This document shows positions 43,951-53,023 of a stretch of DNA of 64,000 nucleotides, piece after piece. The first letter of the stretch is position 1. Every line of letters starts with the position of its first letter. The position numbers were made by a program, and so were the translations under genes. The notes under the pieces were generated by a model. It worked only from the letters and a program-made list of their open reading frames with translations. It was not told the origin of the DNA and did not search any database. The stretch is from Pedobacter sp. ISL-64 (GTDB lineage Bacteria > Bacteroidota > Bacteroidia > Sphingobacteriales > Sphingobacteriaceae), in contig NZ_JAGGPU010000023.1 in NCBI RefSeq assembly GCF_018613605.1, positions 85,143 through 149,142 on the forward strand. The letters are read 5' to 3'.

Positions 43951-44133
43951 TTACTTTTTAACGGTAATGGTTCTGCCGGTAACGAGATGAAACTCGTAAA
44001 CCCGGTATAGGCCATCGTCGCTAATCTCTATATTTTCTACCAGGCCGGTTTTGCTAAAAGTATCGGTTACCATATCGCCAATTTTTACATCTTGCAGAAT
44101 ATCGTTAGGGGTATCGTTGTTTAATCTGATCAT
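43951..44133 (-). CDS. Hypothetical small protein, 60 residues
   Basis: 60 residues from the ATG at 44133 ('MIRLNNDTPNDILQDVKIGD'); a longer frame from 44235 begins with a hydrophobic stretch that looks non-coding. The sequence has a regular alternating beta pattern ('LYRVYEFHLVTGRTITVKK') and no membrane or signal segment. A TACTTTTA box lies just upstream. Function unknown. Confidence 0.55.
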   Translation of the reverse strand: MIRLNNDTPNDILQDVKIGDMVTDTFSKTGLVENIEISDDGLYRVYEFHLVTGRTITVKK

Positions 44134-44310
44134 AATCGTAAAAGTATCAATTATTAGTAAAACTTGTAAGATTGTTTTAATCCGTTGTTGAGCTTGTATA
44201 GCTTGAAAGGCAATGAGATAACATTTAAGCCTCATATTTGTGTCATGTTAAAGATCCGTCAGCTCTGTGGCTACAAGTATCAAAGAAAAAGCCGGTAACG
44301 ATGCAACGCA

Positions 44311-44334
44311 GTGGTTCGTGAGGACACGAACCAC
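44311..44334. repeat. Dispersed palindrome, copy 4
   Basis: 10-bp perfect arms GTGGTTCGTG and CACGAACCAC around an AGGA loop, followed by GGAATC. The AGGA loop and the CACGGA-type flank identify it as the same family as 6412, 20453 and 20494. It lies downstream of the ABC permease gene. Confidence 0.8.
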
Positions 44335-44414
44335 GGAATCAGAATCAATATACTGCTCTGTTTTCTCTGTGCCTTTCTCTATTTGCTCGGCGGTTAATAC
44401 CTCTCGCTCACCGC

Positions 44415-46949
44415 TTAACTCTCCGTCCTTAAAATCTTTAACGGCGGTTGGTTTAGGATGCTTCTTGTACTTAATACACCTGTAACTACCACGAGCGATA
44501 CAATTGAGCCAAACAACAATAAGGTTGGTACCAATGGAGGCACAAAGGCTGCATCGAAAGTGAATTTAGCCAATACCCAGCTTCCGCTTATGGCTAAAAT
44601 TAATCCGGCGCCTGCAGCAAAAGCACCTAAAAAGAAATACTCGATCGCATTTATTGCTAAAATCTGCTTTCTACTTGCACCCATTGTACGTAACAAAATA
44701 CTTTCTTTTATCCGCTGGTTTTTACTGGTTAATACCGAAGATATTAAAACAATCCAACCGGTAACCATGCTAAAGCCGGCCATAAACTGAATTACAAAAC
44801 CGATTTTACTTAACAGCTCATCTAAGAGTTTTAATACCAGATCTAAATCGACGACTGAAACATTTGGAAATTTTTGCACCACTTCTCCCTGGAAACGAGC
44901 TGAAACTTCGCCCGATGGTACCCTGGTCATCAATACATGAAATTGTGGTGCTTCTTCTAATACCCCTGTTGGAAAAACAACCCTAAAATTGGTCTGCATT
45001 CTGCTCCAGTTTACTTCCCGCAAACTTCCAACAACTGTTGGGATCATCATACCCTGCACATTAAAAAGAATTTTGTCATTCAATTCAACATGGATCTGTT
45101 GGGCATAACGCTGATCCAGTGAAATATAAACCGTTTCATTAGGTTTTATTTTTCCGGTCCATTTGCCCGATGTAATTTTCTCCGCTGCGGTTAAAGTATC
45201 CTGATACGTAGCCCTGATTTCGTTGCGATAAGCCCTTCTGTTACTGGTGTCAGCACTGGCTTTCTTTCCATTAATTTCTTCAATGCGCATGGTAATTACG
45301 GGTACCTGGTTCATTACCGGCAATTTGAAAGCTTTAGTTAAACTGTCCAGTCCTTCTTTTTGTGTGTTCTGAATATCGAACATCACCATGTTGGGCTGGT
45401 TGGCGCCTGATGAAAGCGTAACGCGACTCATTAAGATCCCCTGAACAAAAAATAGGGTGCAGATAAATGCGGTTGATAAACCTATAGAAACGGTAAGCAT
45501 CAAGGTTTGGTTATTCGGTCGATAAAGGTTGGCAAAGCCCTGTCGCCATAAATAACTGGATGAATTGGGTAAGAGTTTTCTCACCAGAAACATCAATATT
45601 TTAGACAGGATAATCAACAGCACAAAAGCGATGGCAATACTTGCGGTAAAAGCCAGCGTTTGTATCCATGTTTTCATCTGCAAGTGCGTAAAAGCCATAA
45701 TAAAGATCGCCATAAACAGGTATACCAACCAGGTTAGCGGATCTCTTTTTCCAGTTGCTTTTTCAAAAGATATCCGGATGGCATTTAATGGCGAAATTCT
45801 CCTAACGGATAGGAGTGAGGGAAGGGCAAAAAGGATCGAGATGATTAGCCCCAATAAAATACCCTGGCCAACTGCAGGCCACGAAATCTGCATGGTGATC
45901 TCGATCGGTAGAAAATCTTTTAGTACCAAAGGTAGCAAGAACTGTATTCCCGTACCTAGAACAGCCCCTAAAACAGCGGCAATTAAGCCAATGAAAAAGA
46001 CCTGGACAAGGTAGATTAAAAAGGCATGACGCGATTTTAATCCTAAACACCTCAGGGTAGCAATAGCGCTTAGTTTTTCCTGAATGTACACATGGATAGC
46101 GCTACCTACACCAACACAGCCCAGCAGCAAAGCGATAAAACCAGATAAGGCCAGAAAACGGTTTACATCTTTAAACGATCTTCCGGTCTGTTCTTTTCTC
46201 GATTCAACCGTATCGGCATCAAAGCCTTCTTTTTCTAATTTGCTGTCCTGCTTTTTAACCCATTCATCTATTTTGGACGGATCGTTATACCTGAAATAGA
46301 ATTTATTGTTGATCCGGCTTCCGGTTTTAATCAGATTGGTTTTATCGAGGATTTGTAATGGAATATAAACGGTAGGTGCTATACTTGCACCAATACCGGT
46401 TTGGCCCGGGGCTTTGGTTAAAGTGCCCAGTATATTGAAATTGAGATCGCCTATTTTTACCGAATCGCCAACTTTTGCATTAAACTGCAGCATCAGGGTT
46501 TGATCTACCAATGCATTTCTTCCCGATTGAAAGTTTTTTGCTGCAGCTAGGGGAATGGTTTCTATTGTGCCATAATAAGGGTAATTTCCCTCCAGCGCTT
46601 TCATCTGTACCAAGCGGCTACCTCCGCCTTTCTGGAAATAGATCATCGAAGCAAAGGTTTTCTCCTGCGATCGTTCATCGCCAAGTGTATCGAGCATTTT
46701 TTGCATCGCTTTACTTACGCCCTTCCGGCTATCTAAAACCAGATCGGCTCCTGTAAGTTCCTTTGCCTGTGCATCGATGTCTTTTTGAAGGTTATCTTTA
46801 AACGAATAAACCGCAACGAGGGCTGCAATACCCAAAACAATGGATGAGATAAAGAGCAATAAACGTGCACGGTTTTTCCTGCTATCGCGCCAGGCCATTT
46901 TAAACAGCCACGAAAACTTAATAGATTGTTTTGGGAGGTTATTAGGCAT
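44415..46949 (-). CDS. YbbP-like ABC transporter permease (FtsX family)
   Basis: 844 residues, close to YbbP length. N-terminal membrane helix ('RARLLLFISSIVLGIAALVA'), MacB-like periplasmic domain (about 50-260), membrane helices about 265-500 ('LSGFIALLLGCVGVGSAIHV'), a second periplasmic part, and three C-terminal helices ('FMAGFSMVTGWIVLISSVL', 'IEYFFLGAFAAGAGLILAI'). With the ATPase it forms an ABC system of the lipoprotein/lipid-handling type rather than an importer. The start codon overlaps the end of the ATPase gene by 8 bp, so they are coupled. Confidence 0.9.
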   Translation of the reverse strand: MPNNLPKQSIKFSWLFKMAWRDSRKNRARLLLFISSIVLGIAALVAVYSFKDNLQKDIDAQAKELTGADLVLDSRKGVSKAMQKMLDTLGDERSQEKTFASMIYFQKGGGSRLVQMKALEGNYPYYGTIETIPLAAAKNFQSGRNALVDQTLMLQFNAKVGDSVKIGDLNFNILGTLTKAPGQTGIGASIAPTVYIPLQILDKTNLIKTGSRINNKFYFRYNDPSKIDEWVKKQDSKLEKEGFDADTVESRKEQTGRSFKDVNRFLALSGFIALLLGCVGVGSAIHVYIQEKLSAIATLRCLGLKSRHAFLIYLVQVFFIGLIAAVLGAVLGTGIQFLLPLVLKDFLPIEITMQISWPAVGQGILLGLIISILFALPSLLSVRRISPLNAIRISFEKATGKRDPLTWLVYLFMAIFIMAFTHLQMKTWIQTLAFTASIAIAFVLLIILSKILMFLVRKLLPNSSSYLWRQGFANLYRPNNQTLMLTVSIGLSTAFICTLFFVQGILMSRVTLSSGANQPNMVMFDIQNTQKEGLDSLTKAFKLPVMNQVPVITMRIEEINGKKASADTSNRRAYRNEIRATYQDTLTAAEKITSGKWTGKIKPNETVYISLDQRYAQQIHVELNDKILFNVQGMMIPTVVGSLREVNWSRMQTNFRVVFPTGVLEEAPQFHVLMTRVPSGEVSARFQGEVVQKFPNVSVVDLDLVLKLLDELLSKIGFVIQFMAGFSMVTGWIVLISSVLTSKNQRIKESILLRTMGASRKQILAINAIEYFFLGAFAAGAGLILAISGSWVLAKFTFDAAFVPPLVPTLLLFGSIVSLVVVTGVLSTRSILNQPPLKILRTES

Positions 46950-47631
46950 AAGTAGGGTTTTCGTCTGAAATGATTACGCCGCCTTTAATTTTAATGCTCC
47001 TTGCCGTTCTGGCAGCCAGTTCAAGATCATGTGTTACGATGATCAAGGTAGTTCCGGCATCTTTGTTTAAATCAAAAAGCAATTTGATTACTTTTTCACT
47101 GGTTTCTGCATCAAGGTTTCCGGTAGGTTCATCTGCAAAGAGAATAGCAGGTTGATTTGAAAATGCCCTTGCCAGCGAAACGCGCTGCTGTTCGCCACCT
47201 GATAATTGTACAGGATAGTGGTGCGAACGGTCGGCCAGGCCAACTTTATCCAGCAGTTCCAATGCATGTGAGCGGATATTTTTTGCTCCCCTCAATTCTA
47301 AAGGTACCATTACATTTTCGAGTGCGGTTAAAGTGGGCAACAGTTGAAAGTTCTGAAAAATGAAACCCACATATTGATTTCTAACAGCTGCCCTTTCATC
47401 TTCATTTAGCTTCTCTAAGGCAATACCATTCAGCTCAACTGTTCCGCTACTGGCCCTGTCCAATCCGGCACATAAACCAAGTAAGGTTGTTTTTCCGCTT
47501 CCCGAAGGACCAGTTATGGCCACAGTTGAGCCAGCTGCAATCGAAAAATTAATGTTGTCCAAAACGGTCAGTTCCCGTCCGGCACTTTGGTAAATTTTGC
47601 TTACATTTCGGATGTTCAATATGCTTTCCAA
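46942..47631 (-). CDS. YbbA-like ABC transporter ATP-binding protein
   Basis: 229 residues if started at the TTG at 47631 ('MESILNIRNVSKIYQS' when read as Met); an earlier TTG at 47670 overlaps the -7 box at 47668-47675, so the later start is preferred. Complete ABC ATPase: Walker A GPSGSGKTT, Q-loop 'FIFQNFQLLPTL', signature 'LSGGEQQRVSLARA', Walker B 'ILFADEPTGNLD', H-loop 'IIVTHD'. Of the MacB/LolD class that energises YbbP-like permeases. It overlaps the permease gene by 8 bp and is divergent from the TesA-like gene, the layout also seen in Escherichia coli. Confidence 0.9.
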   Translation of the reverse strand: MESILNIRNVSKIYQSAGRELTVLDNINFSIAAGSTVAITGPSGSGKTTLLGLCAGLDRASSGTVELNGIALEKLNEDERAAVRNQYVGFIFQNFQLLPTLTALENVMVPLELRGAKNIRSHALELLDKVGLADRSHHYPVQLSGGEQQRVSLARAFSNQPAILFADEPTGNLDAETSEKVIKLLFDLNKDAGTTLIIVTHDLELAARTARSIKIKGGVIISDENPTYA

Positions 47632-47667
47632 TAGCTGAATTTTTAGGGTTTGCGTATAGATTGTGGC

Positions 47668-47675
47668 CAAACATA
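47668..47675 (-). promoter_or_regulatory. -7 box for the YbbA/YbbP genes
   Basis: Minus-strand TATGTTTG is an exact TAnnTTTG match, about 36 bp upstream of the preferred TTG start at 47631. No TTG lies at the usual -33 distance. Confidence 0.45.
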
Positions 47676-47735
47676 ACGAGGTACTGCCTGTTAAGATAAT
47701 GGTTTAAACAATAATTAGATATAGATTAATTAGAT

Positions 47736-48419
47736 ATGTTACGAAAACGATTAATGGGGCTATTTGTTTTGAGCCTTGTACTGCTGAGCTGCGGAAACCG
47801 CGAAAATAAAAGCAATACCGATAAAACTTTAGATTCGACTGACCAAAAAACAGCTTCCGTGACTACTGAGCAGAAGAACATCCTCTTTTTTGGTACTAGT
47901 TTAACAGCCGGTTATGGACTCGACCCAACGGAAGCCTACCCGGCATTGATCCAAAATCGGATCGATTCTTTACAAATGCCTTACAAAGTAATTAATGGTG
48001 GTTTAAGTGGCGAAACTTCTGCTGGCGGAAAAGGACGGATAGATTGGTTGCTTAAACAGCGCGTAGATATTTTCGTGCTCGAACTTGGCGCCAATGATGG
48101 ATTGCGTGGGTTGCCTGTATCGCAAACGATTAAGAACCTTCAGGCGATTATTGATCGTGTAAAAGCTAAATACCCTGATGCTAAAATGGTGTTGGCTGGT
48201 ATGCAGGTTCCGCCTAATATGGGTGCCAAATATGCTGCCGACTTTAAAAACATGTTTCCTGATCTGGCAAAGAAAAACCAAATGGCCCTGATCCCGTTTT
48301 TATTGGATAAGGTCGGTGGTGTTCCTACATTAAACCAGGCCGATGGCATACACCCAACTGCCGAAGGAGATAAGATTCTTGCCGAAAACGTTTGGGTAGT
48401 GTTGAAGGATTTGTTGTAA
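47736..48419 (+). CDS. tesA: TesA-like GDSL/SGNH esterase lipoprotein
   Basis: 227 residues. Lipoprotein signal with Cys19 ('LVLLSC'), then an SGNH hydrolase domain with the nucleophile Ser55 in FFGTSLTAG, oxyanion residues in 'NGGLSGETSAGG' and 'ELGANDGLRG', and Asp203/His206 in DGIHPT. It corresponds to multifunctional thioesterase/arylesterase TesA, here anchored in the envelope, whereas E. coli TesA is periplasmic. Divergent from YbbA/YbbP as in E. coli, which supports the assignment; the symbol rests on that synteny and the domain. Confidence 0.85.
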   Translation: MLRKRLMGLFVLSLVLLSCGNRENKSNTDKTLDSTDQKTASVTTEQKNILFFGTSLTAGYGLDPTEAYPALIQNRIDSLQMPYKVINGGLSGETSAGGKGRIDWLLKQRVDIFVLELGANDGLRGLPVSQTIKNLQAIIDRVKAKYPDAKMVLAGMQVPPNMGAKYAADFKNMFPDLAKKNQMALIPFLLDKVGGVPTLNQADGIHPTAEGDKILAENVWVVLKDLL

Positions 48420-48487
48420 GGCGTAATATCTGTCTGGCAATAAGATCCTGAGATGAACTACCATTGATGTATTCTAAAGAAAAGTCA

Positions 48488-48580
48488 TCATTGCGAGGCA
48501 CGAAGCAAGCTTAATGCGCACGCTACTAGCGTGCGCATTAAGCTTGCTTCGTGGGCTGAAAAAGCCCTCTCGCAATGACG
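48488..48580. repeat. REP-like three-way-junction element with a 26-bp perfect palindrome
   Basis: Outer arms TCATTGCGAG (about 48488-48497) and CTCGCAATGA (about 48568-48577) enclose two hairpins. The main one has perfect 26-bp arms at 48499-48524 and 48528-48553 with only ACT as loop; the second is GGCT-GAAAA-AGCC. Same family as 42339-42422. The palindrome is far stronger than the equivalent in the first copy. Confidence 0.9.
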
Positions 48581-48610
48581 ATTCCCCTCTTCGTTGCAAA
48601 CGAGGGCTAT

Positions 48611-50404
48611 TTATGGACGATCTTCCAGTGTGCCTAAAAATGCAATAATCTGTTTTATCTCCAATTTGCTTAAGTTCAGCTTATCGGCAGATAGAGTCTG
48701 GTTTTTAACATTGATTCCCATGCCTGCACCACCACCTTGGTTATAAAAATCCATCACCTGCGCTAAGGTTTTATAAACACCATTGTGCATATATGGACCT
48801 GTTTTGGTGATGTTTCTTACAGTTGAAGTTTTAAATGCATGTTGATATTGTGGGTAGGCATATAAGGCATATCGGCCCAGATCGGAATCTATTTTAGGCT
48901 TTAAGGTATCAGTATTAACGGGCACACCTAAAACTTCTGCTTCACTTTTAATAAAGAGAGGTGCCTGGGTACCATTAAATAAAGGTGCAAAATGACAACT
49001 TCCACACTTTGCTTTTCCAATAAAAAGATTAAAACCTTCTTTTTCTTCTTGAGTTAACTGTTTTTTATCTCCTTGCATGTAGCGGTCAAATCGGGAGTTA
49101 AACGGAGATAACGAACGGATATAAGATGCCAATGCATGCTGGATTTTCCATGGATCGGCTTTCGTAGTTTTATTTTGATAAGCTTTTTGAAATAAGGTTA
49201 GATAATTTTTTGATGAATTAATTCTCGTTGCGGCCTGTGTTAATGAACCATTCATTTCCTGTTTATGATGAACCACATCAAGTGCCTGATCTTCTAGGGT
49301 TCCTGCTTTTAAATCATAAAAGAATCCGCGCTGTAACCCGGCATAAGCTAAAGTTGGTGTATTTCTCAGTAGCGATTCTCCTTTTGTAATTCCTGCTGCT
49401 TTGGCCAAACCATCCGTAAAGGCGAGTGATTGTTGATGGCAGCTGGCGCAGCTCCGATTATTTCCATTAGAAAGTACCGCATCATTGAACAAGATTTTTC
49501 CAAGTGCAATTTTATCTTCATTGATAAATAAGGTGCTGTTGCCTACAAATTTGTTTACATTAAAAGCGTTTACCTGGAACATACTTGTTGCATCGTCGCG
49601 AAGCGCGCCGCCGCTGGCGGCAGTTGGTACTTTTTTTTCTAAACGGAGTAAATTGATGTGTTTGCTGATCGGATCAAGATATTCAGTTATAAAAGTCAAA
49701 CGATCGAAATGATCAAAATCGGTATTTTTATCGAGGTAGCTTATCGCTGAAGGTATCAATTTATCTGATGCGTCGTTTTCATACTTTGCCAGTGCGTTTG
49801 CTATTCCCTGTAGTGCCGAAGCCGTTTCAGGTATCGATTGTAAGGCGTTTGGGGTATCAAAACCAGTAATGCCTAAACTGGTAATCCTGAAAATTTCTAA
49901 ACGGATAGCGTCAAATAATTGTGCATCGGTAATCTGGTACTGTTCATTAAAGCGGCTAACACGTTGCAGGTTGAGCTGCATTTTTTTCACCTCATTCCCT
50001 AATTCTTTTCGGTTTTCAGTTGTTGGGGCTTCGTAGATAATTTCTTCCATTACCTGAAAGCCCGTTGGATTCTCAATGAGATTTTCGCCAAGTTCAATTT
50101 CATCTATTGGTGCACCGTTAAGCAGAACAGAAGTCGAAGGGAAAAAATATTCGATATAATACTCCAGCTGTTTGTATTTTATCCTTGCCTGTAAAAAAGA
50201 TTGTTTAATTGCTTTTTCATTCCTGTTTTGAACAGCCTTCGATAATTTTTGGTCAACAATACTTTGAAATTCAATAAGCTGTCGGTCAAAATCTGCTTTT
50301 ATCCATTCTGTATTTGACCTGTTTTCCGTCTTGCAGAAAATGGACAACAAGGTAGTGAAGGTAATAAGTACAACGAAAAAGATAATTTTTTTAAGGCTAG
50401 ACAT
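48611..50404 (-). CDS. Di-haem cytochrome c peroxidase with an N-terminal imelysin-like domain
   Basis: 597 residues. The C-terminal half is a MauG/CcpA-type di-haem domain with CASCH at 319-323 and CGSCH at 467-471, plus 'GKILFNDAVLSNGN', 'GESLLRNTPTLAYAG' and 'KTGPYMHNGVYKTL'. The N-terminal 300 residues are helical: 'ARIKYKQLEYYIEYFFPSTS' and 'ENPTGFQVMEEIIYE' resemble imelysin-type iron-binding domains, so this is a fusion. It would reduce hydrogen peroxide or act as an oxidase in the periplasm. The N-terminal hydrophobic segment ends in 'LLSIFC', a poor lipobox, so anchoring is uncertain. A terminator separates it from the upstream gene. Confidence 0.85.
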   Translation of the reverse strand: MSSLKKIIFFVVLITFTTLLSIFCKTENRSNTEWIKADFDRQLIEFQSIVDQKLSKAVQNRNEKAIKQSFLQARIKYKQLEYYIEYFFPSTSVLLNGAPIDEIELGENLIENPTGFQVMEEIIYEAPTTENRKELGNEVKKMQLNLQRVSRFNEQYQITDAQLFDAIRLEIFRITSLGITGFDTPNALQSIPETASALQGIANALAKYENDASDKLIPSAISYLDKNTDFDHFDRLTFITEYLDPISKHINLLRLEKKVPTAASGGALRDDATSMFQVNAFNVNKFVGNSTLFINEDKIALGKILFNDAVLSNGNNRSCASCHQQSLAFTDGLAKAAGITKGESLLRNTPTLAYAGLQRGFFYDLKAGTLEDQALDVVHHKQEMNGSLTQAATRINSSKNYLTLFQKAYQNKTTKADPWKIQHALASYIRSLSPFNSRFDRYMQGDKKQLTQEEKEGFNLFIGKAKCGSCHFAPLFNGTQAPLFIKSEAEVLGVPVNTDTLKPKIDSDLGRYALYAYPQYQHAFKTSTVRNITKTGPYMHNGVYKTLAQVMDFYNQGGGAGMGINVKNQTLSADKLNLSKLEIKQIIAFLGTLEDRP

Positions 50405-50430
50405 GCTTGGGCAGGAGTTGAAATAAAATA

Positions 50431-50463
50431 GAAAAATCCCTTCCAGCGTTTGCCGAAAGGGAT
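50431..50463 (-). terminator. Terminator between the PhoX-like and peroxidase genes
   Basis: On the minus strand: ATCCCTTTC / GGAAGGGAT stem with one wobble and a five-T run, between the stop of the PhoX-like gene (50480) and the start of the peroxidase gene (50404). Peroxidase expression would need read-through or its own promoter. Confidence 0.75.
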
Positions 50464-50479
50464 AAAGAGGTAATTTAAG

Positions 50480-51967
50480 TTATTTAGAAACGCCGCGAAC
50501 AATTACGACTTGTCCACCTTCGTTATTATTTACCAATCTTGTTGTACCACCATCGGCATTTTTGTATTTATCGCTTGTCCAGGTGTGCGGGTGTAAATTA
50601 ACTATGAATGTATCGGGGATACCAGTCAGTGCAGAGATATCGTACATTGCTCCATATTCCCAGCTACTTAATTGTACGCTGTTTGATGGGTTGTATTTAG
50701 TATTAAAGGTCGCGTCTGTTCTGCGGTGGTTCATTTGTAACATCGGTTTTAACGATTTTGAAGCCATCGCAAATTGCCAGATGGTCCCATCATGGTCGTT
50801 GTTTTTGTAGAACGAATCTCCATCTTCCTGGATGTACACGTAGTTTTCGGTTACACAAAGGTTATCTGGATTTACAATACTTTTTCCAGGGTTGTCATTT
50901 CCGTCAACGGCAACTTCTAATTTACCTTTTAATGGATTGTTTGCATCCAATACCAGTTTATATACACGGCCCCACATGGTTTTTCCACTTACTGGTGTAA
51001 GTTTATCGCCCTGGCTAACACCGGTTGCAGTAAAATATACTTCGCGTCCGTTTGCTGCGCTGCCTTTTCTGTAATCGATATCTTCTACGCGGGCTAACAT
51101 TAAAGCTTTTTTATCGATTGTTTGTTGCTGTAATTGTGCACCTGTACTGCTTTTTACGTTATCAAGTTCTACAAATTCCACATCATAGCTTTGTCCTTTG
51201 TCCATGTTTGTTTCAATCGGATCGTTATTGCTGCGTTTCATAACATATAACTTTCCGTTTTCCAGGTCGCCTTGAGTGTTAGATACGTACATGGCCAATT
51301 GCCCATCGGTTTCATCTTCACCAATCATGATAACGGTTTTGCCAGCATACGATGCTTTGGGAAGTGGCACTGCGTTTTCTGCACTCCATCTACCCAGTGC
51401 ACTAACTGTTCTTTGTTTGTTCTTTTTATCTGCTGCCGCAAGTGGATCGATGGCATGGATCATCGATTCTGCGCCGCTTTCTCCGGCAGTTAAGAAAACT
51501 GGTTTAGCAAAGCCATGTTCTTCTGGAGTTACCATTGTAGCAGAACATAAACGGGTCATACCGCCATCAGAATCTACAATATATTCTCCTTTTACAGGTT
51601 TGAAATTTTTATCTAAGTATACTCTCGATACCGATTGAAGAATTTCATGGTTATTGATCATAATAAAACCTTCGCCAGCTGGATTTTTAATAATTCCGGC
51701 GCCGTCAGGTTGTGCACCAAATATAAAATTTGGTGATTCTGCCAGTACATCATCTGAGCTGATCAGCGTAGTAATATTCAGGCTTTCGAAACCGGGCATG
51801 GCTTTTACCAATGAATGGTTTACCGAGTAATCTTTAAGTGTAATAGGAGTGATCTCTGGGTTTTCTGCCTCATTATTCTTTTTACAGGCACTGATCACAA
51901 CTGCCGAAGTAACGAATGCGGCAACAGCAAGGGCTAATGCCTTTTGCTTTAATAATGTTTTGTTCAT
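50480..51967 (-). CDS. PhoX-like (DUF839) lipoprotein
   Basis: 495 residues; lipoprotein signal with Cys28 ('SAVVISAC'). Beta-propeller-like body with 'GFIMINNHEILQ', 'FLTAGESGAESMI', 'MIGEDETDGQLAMYV', 'MLARVEDIDYRKG', 'GREVYFTATGV' and 'NPDNLCVTENYVYIQEDGD', the acidic calcium/iron-ligand style of PhoX phosphatases. The motif 'TCEE' of classical PhoX was not found, so alkaline-phosphatase activity is not assured. A -7 box TAATTTTG (minus strand) lies at 51990-51997. The peroxidase gene follows 75 bp downstream in the same orientation. Confidence 0.8.
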   Translation of the reverse strand: MNKTLLKQKALALAVAAFVTSAVVISACKKNNEAENPEITPITLKDYSVNHSLVKAMPGFESLNITTLISSDDVLAESPNFIFGAQPDGAGIIKNPAGEGFIMINNHEILQSVSRVYLDKNFKPVKGEYIVDSDGGMTRLCSATMVTPEEHGFAKPVFLTAGESGAESMIHAIDPLAAADKKNKQRTVSALGRWSAENAVPLPKASYAGKTVIMIGEDETDGQLAMYVSNTQGDLENGKLYVMKRSNNDPIETNMDKGQSYDVEFVELDNVKSSTGAQLQQQTIDKKALMLARVEDIDYRKGSAANGREVYFTATGVSQGDKLTPVSGKTMWGRVYKLVLDANNPLKGKLEVAVDGNDNPGKSIVNPDNLCVTENYVYIQEDGDSFYKNNDHDGTIWQFAMASKSLKPMLQMNHRRTDATFNTKYNPSNSVQLSSWEYGAMYDISALTGIPDTFIVNLHPHTWTSDKYKNADGGTTRLVNNNEGGQVVIVRGVSK

Positions 51968-51989
51968 AATTTTTGTTTTCCGTTTGAGG

Positions 51990-51997
51990 CAAAATTA
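51990..51997 (-). promoter_or_regulatory. -7 box for the PhoX-like gene
   Basis: Minus-strand TAATTTTG matches TAnnTTTG, 22 bp upstream of the start codon at 51967. No -33 match. Confidence 0.45.
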
Positions 51998-52141
51998 CAT
52001 TGGCTATGTTTCCGGAAATTAAAGTATATGTTAAGCTAAGCAGCATCTGCTATTTAGAATTGTTCTTTTGATCAACAAATTATTTGAGGCTTGTTAAAGT
52101 GGTGATTCACAAAAGGAATAAGATCATCCCATTCCTATTTT

Positions 52142-53023
52142 TCACTCCTGCCTAAAGCTTTTCAAAGTCCCATCATTATTAAACTGGATATCATACCGTT
52201 CACGCGTACCCGTTATGTTTCCAGGAAACCACCGCATACCGTTATCCCAAATAGAAATATATACTGAAGTGCTTGGTTTTGCACCTTCAACCTCAGCGGC
52301 TTTTTCATTATAAATCTGCACTACTTTATGCGCATCTGCAAAACTCATTTTATTTAAGGGAAATATTCTACGTTCAATGTTTCTAGCCAATACGGGTTTG
52401 GGTGCAGACCAGTTACCATCTTTGTATTGGTAGGCATCTACATATTTCGGGTTGCTGGGGTGCTGTAGTGCCAGATTGATAGATCCGTCATCGTAAAAAT
52501 GGACAGACTCGTACACTACAATTTCTTTGTTGCGGTACTGCGGCAGTCTCCTCAGTTTTTCTTGGGCATTATTAAGTTCTGCAGCATTTAATATTCCCTT
52601 CTTTACTTTTATTGCAGGTTTTTCTGCGCCGATATCGTTTATTACGGTTTGCGGGAGTTTCATTTCCTTTAAAAATTCATTTACTCTTTTTTGGATTTCC
52701 TTGCTGTCAGCTGGTGTTTGCTTTTGTTTCAACAATTCAATATCATCAAAAAGTGCCTTTGCTTTACCCTGCATTTCTGAGGTATTAATTGTATCGCCAT
52801 TAATCACAACCGTTTTGTTCTGCAGATGCTGTGTAGAAGTGGTGGTTTTAGTGGTGCTGGTATATGCTCCATGTTTGCCGAAGCTGTTTTCCTGGTTATA
52901 CTTTTTAGCTAAAGAATCGTTTGGATGAAAGGTTTCATCTATACTTTTTGTAACCTGTTTGCAGCTCAAACCGAGCAAGCTGAGCAGTACAATTAGGCTA
53001 TAAAATTGCTTTATGTTTTTCAT
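52142..53023 (-). CDS. Hypothetical lipoprotein of the duplicated module (long form)
   Basis: 293 residues; lipobox Cys21 ('SLLGLSC'). After the anchor, 'KQVTKSIDETFHPNDS' and 'VVINGDTINTSEMQGKAKAL' plus a helical part 'KEIQKRVNEFLKEMKLP' (about 105-121) match the short lipoprotein at 55540 residue by residue, so the two are paralogues. The last 170 residues are an extra beta-rich domain absent from the short form ('YESVHFYDDGSINLALQHPS', 'YISIWDNGMRWFPGN'). No family recognised. Its ATG overlaps the stop of the membrane protein at 53023 by one base. Confidence 0.75.
   Translation of the reverse strand: MKNIKQFYSLIVLLSLLGLSCKQVTKSIDETFHPNDSLAKKYNQENSFGKHGAYTSTTKTTTSTQHLQNKTVVINGDTINTSEMQGKAKALFDDIELLKQKQTPADSKEIQKRVNEFLKEMKLPQTVINDIGAEKPAIKVKKGILNAAELNNAQEKLRRLPQYRNKEIVVYESVHFYDDGSINLALQHPSNPKYVDAYQYKDGNWSAPKPVLARNIERRIFPLNKMSFADAHKVVQIYNEKAAEVEGAKPSTSVYISIWDNGMRWFPGNITGTRERYDIQFNNDGTLKSFRQE

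Noticed and set aside
47632..47670. Earlier TTG start at 47670 for the YbbA-like gene
   Set aside because: It overlaps the -7 box at 47668-47675; the TTG at 47631 opens directly into the family N-terminus.
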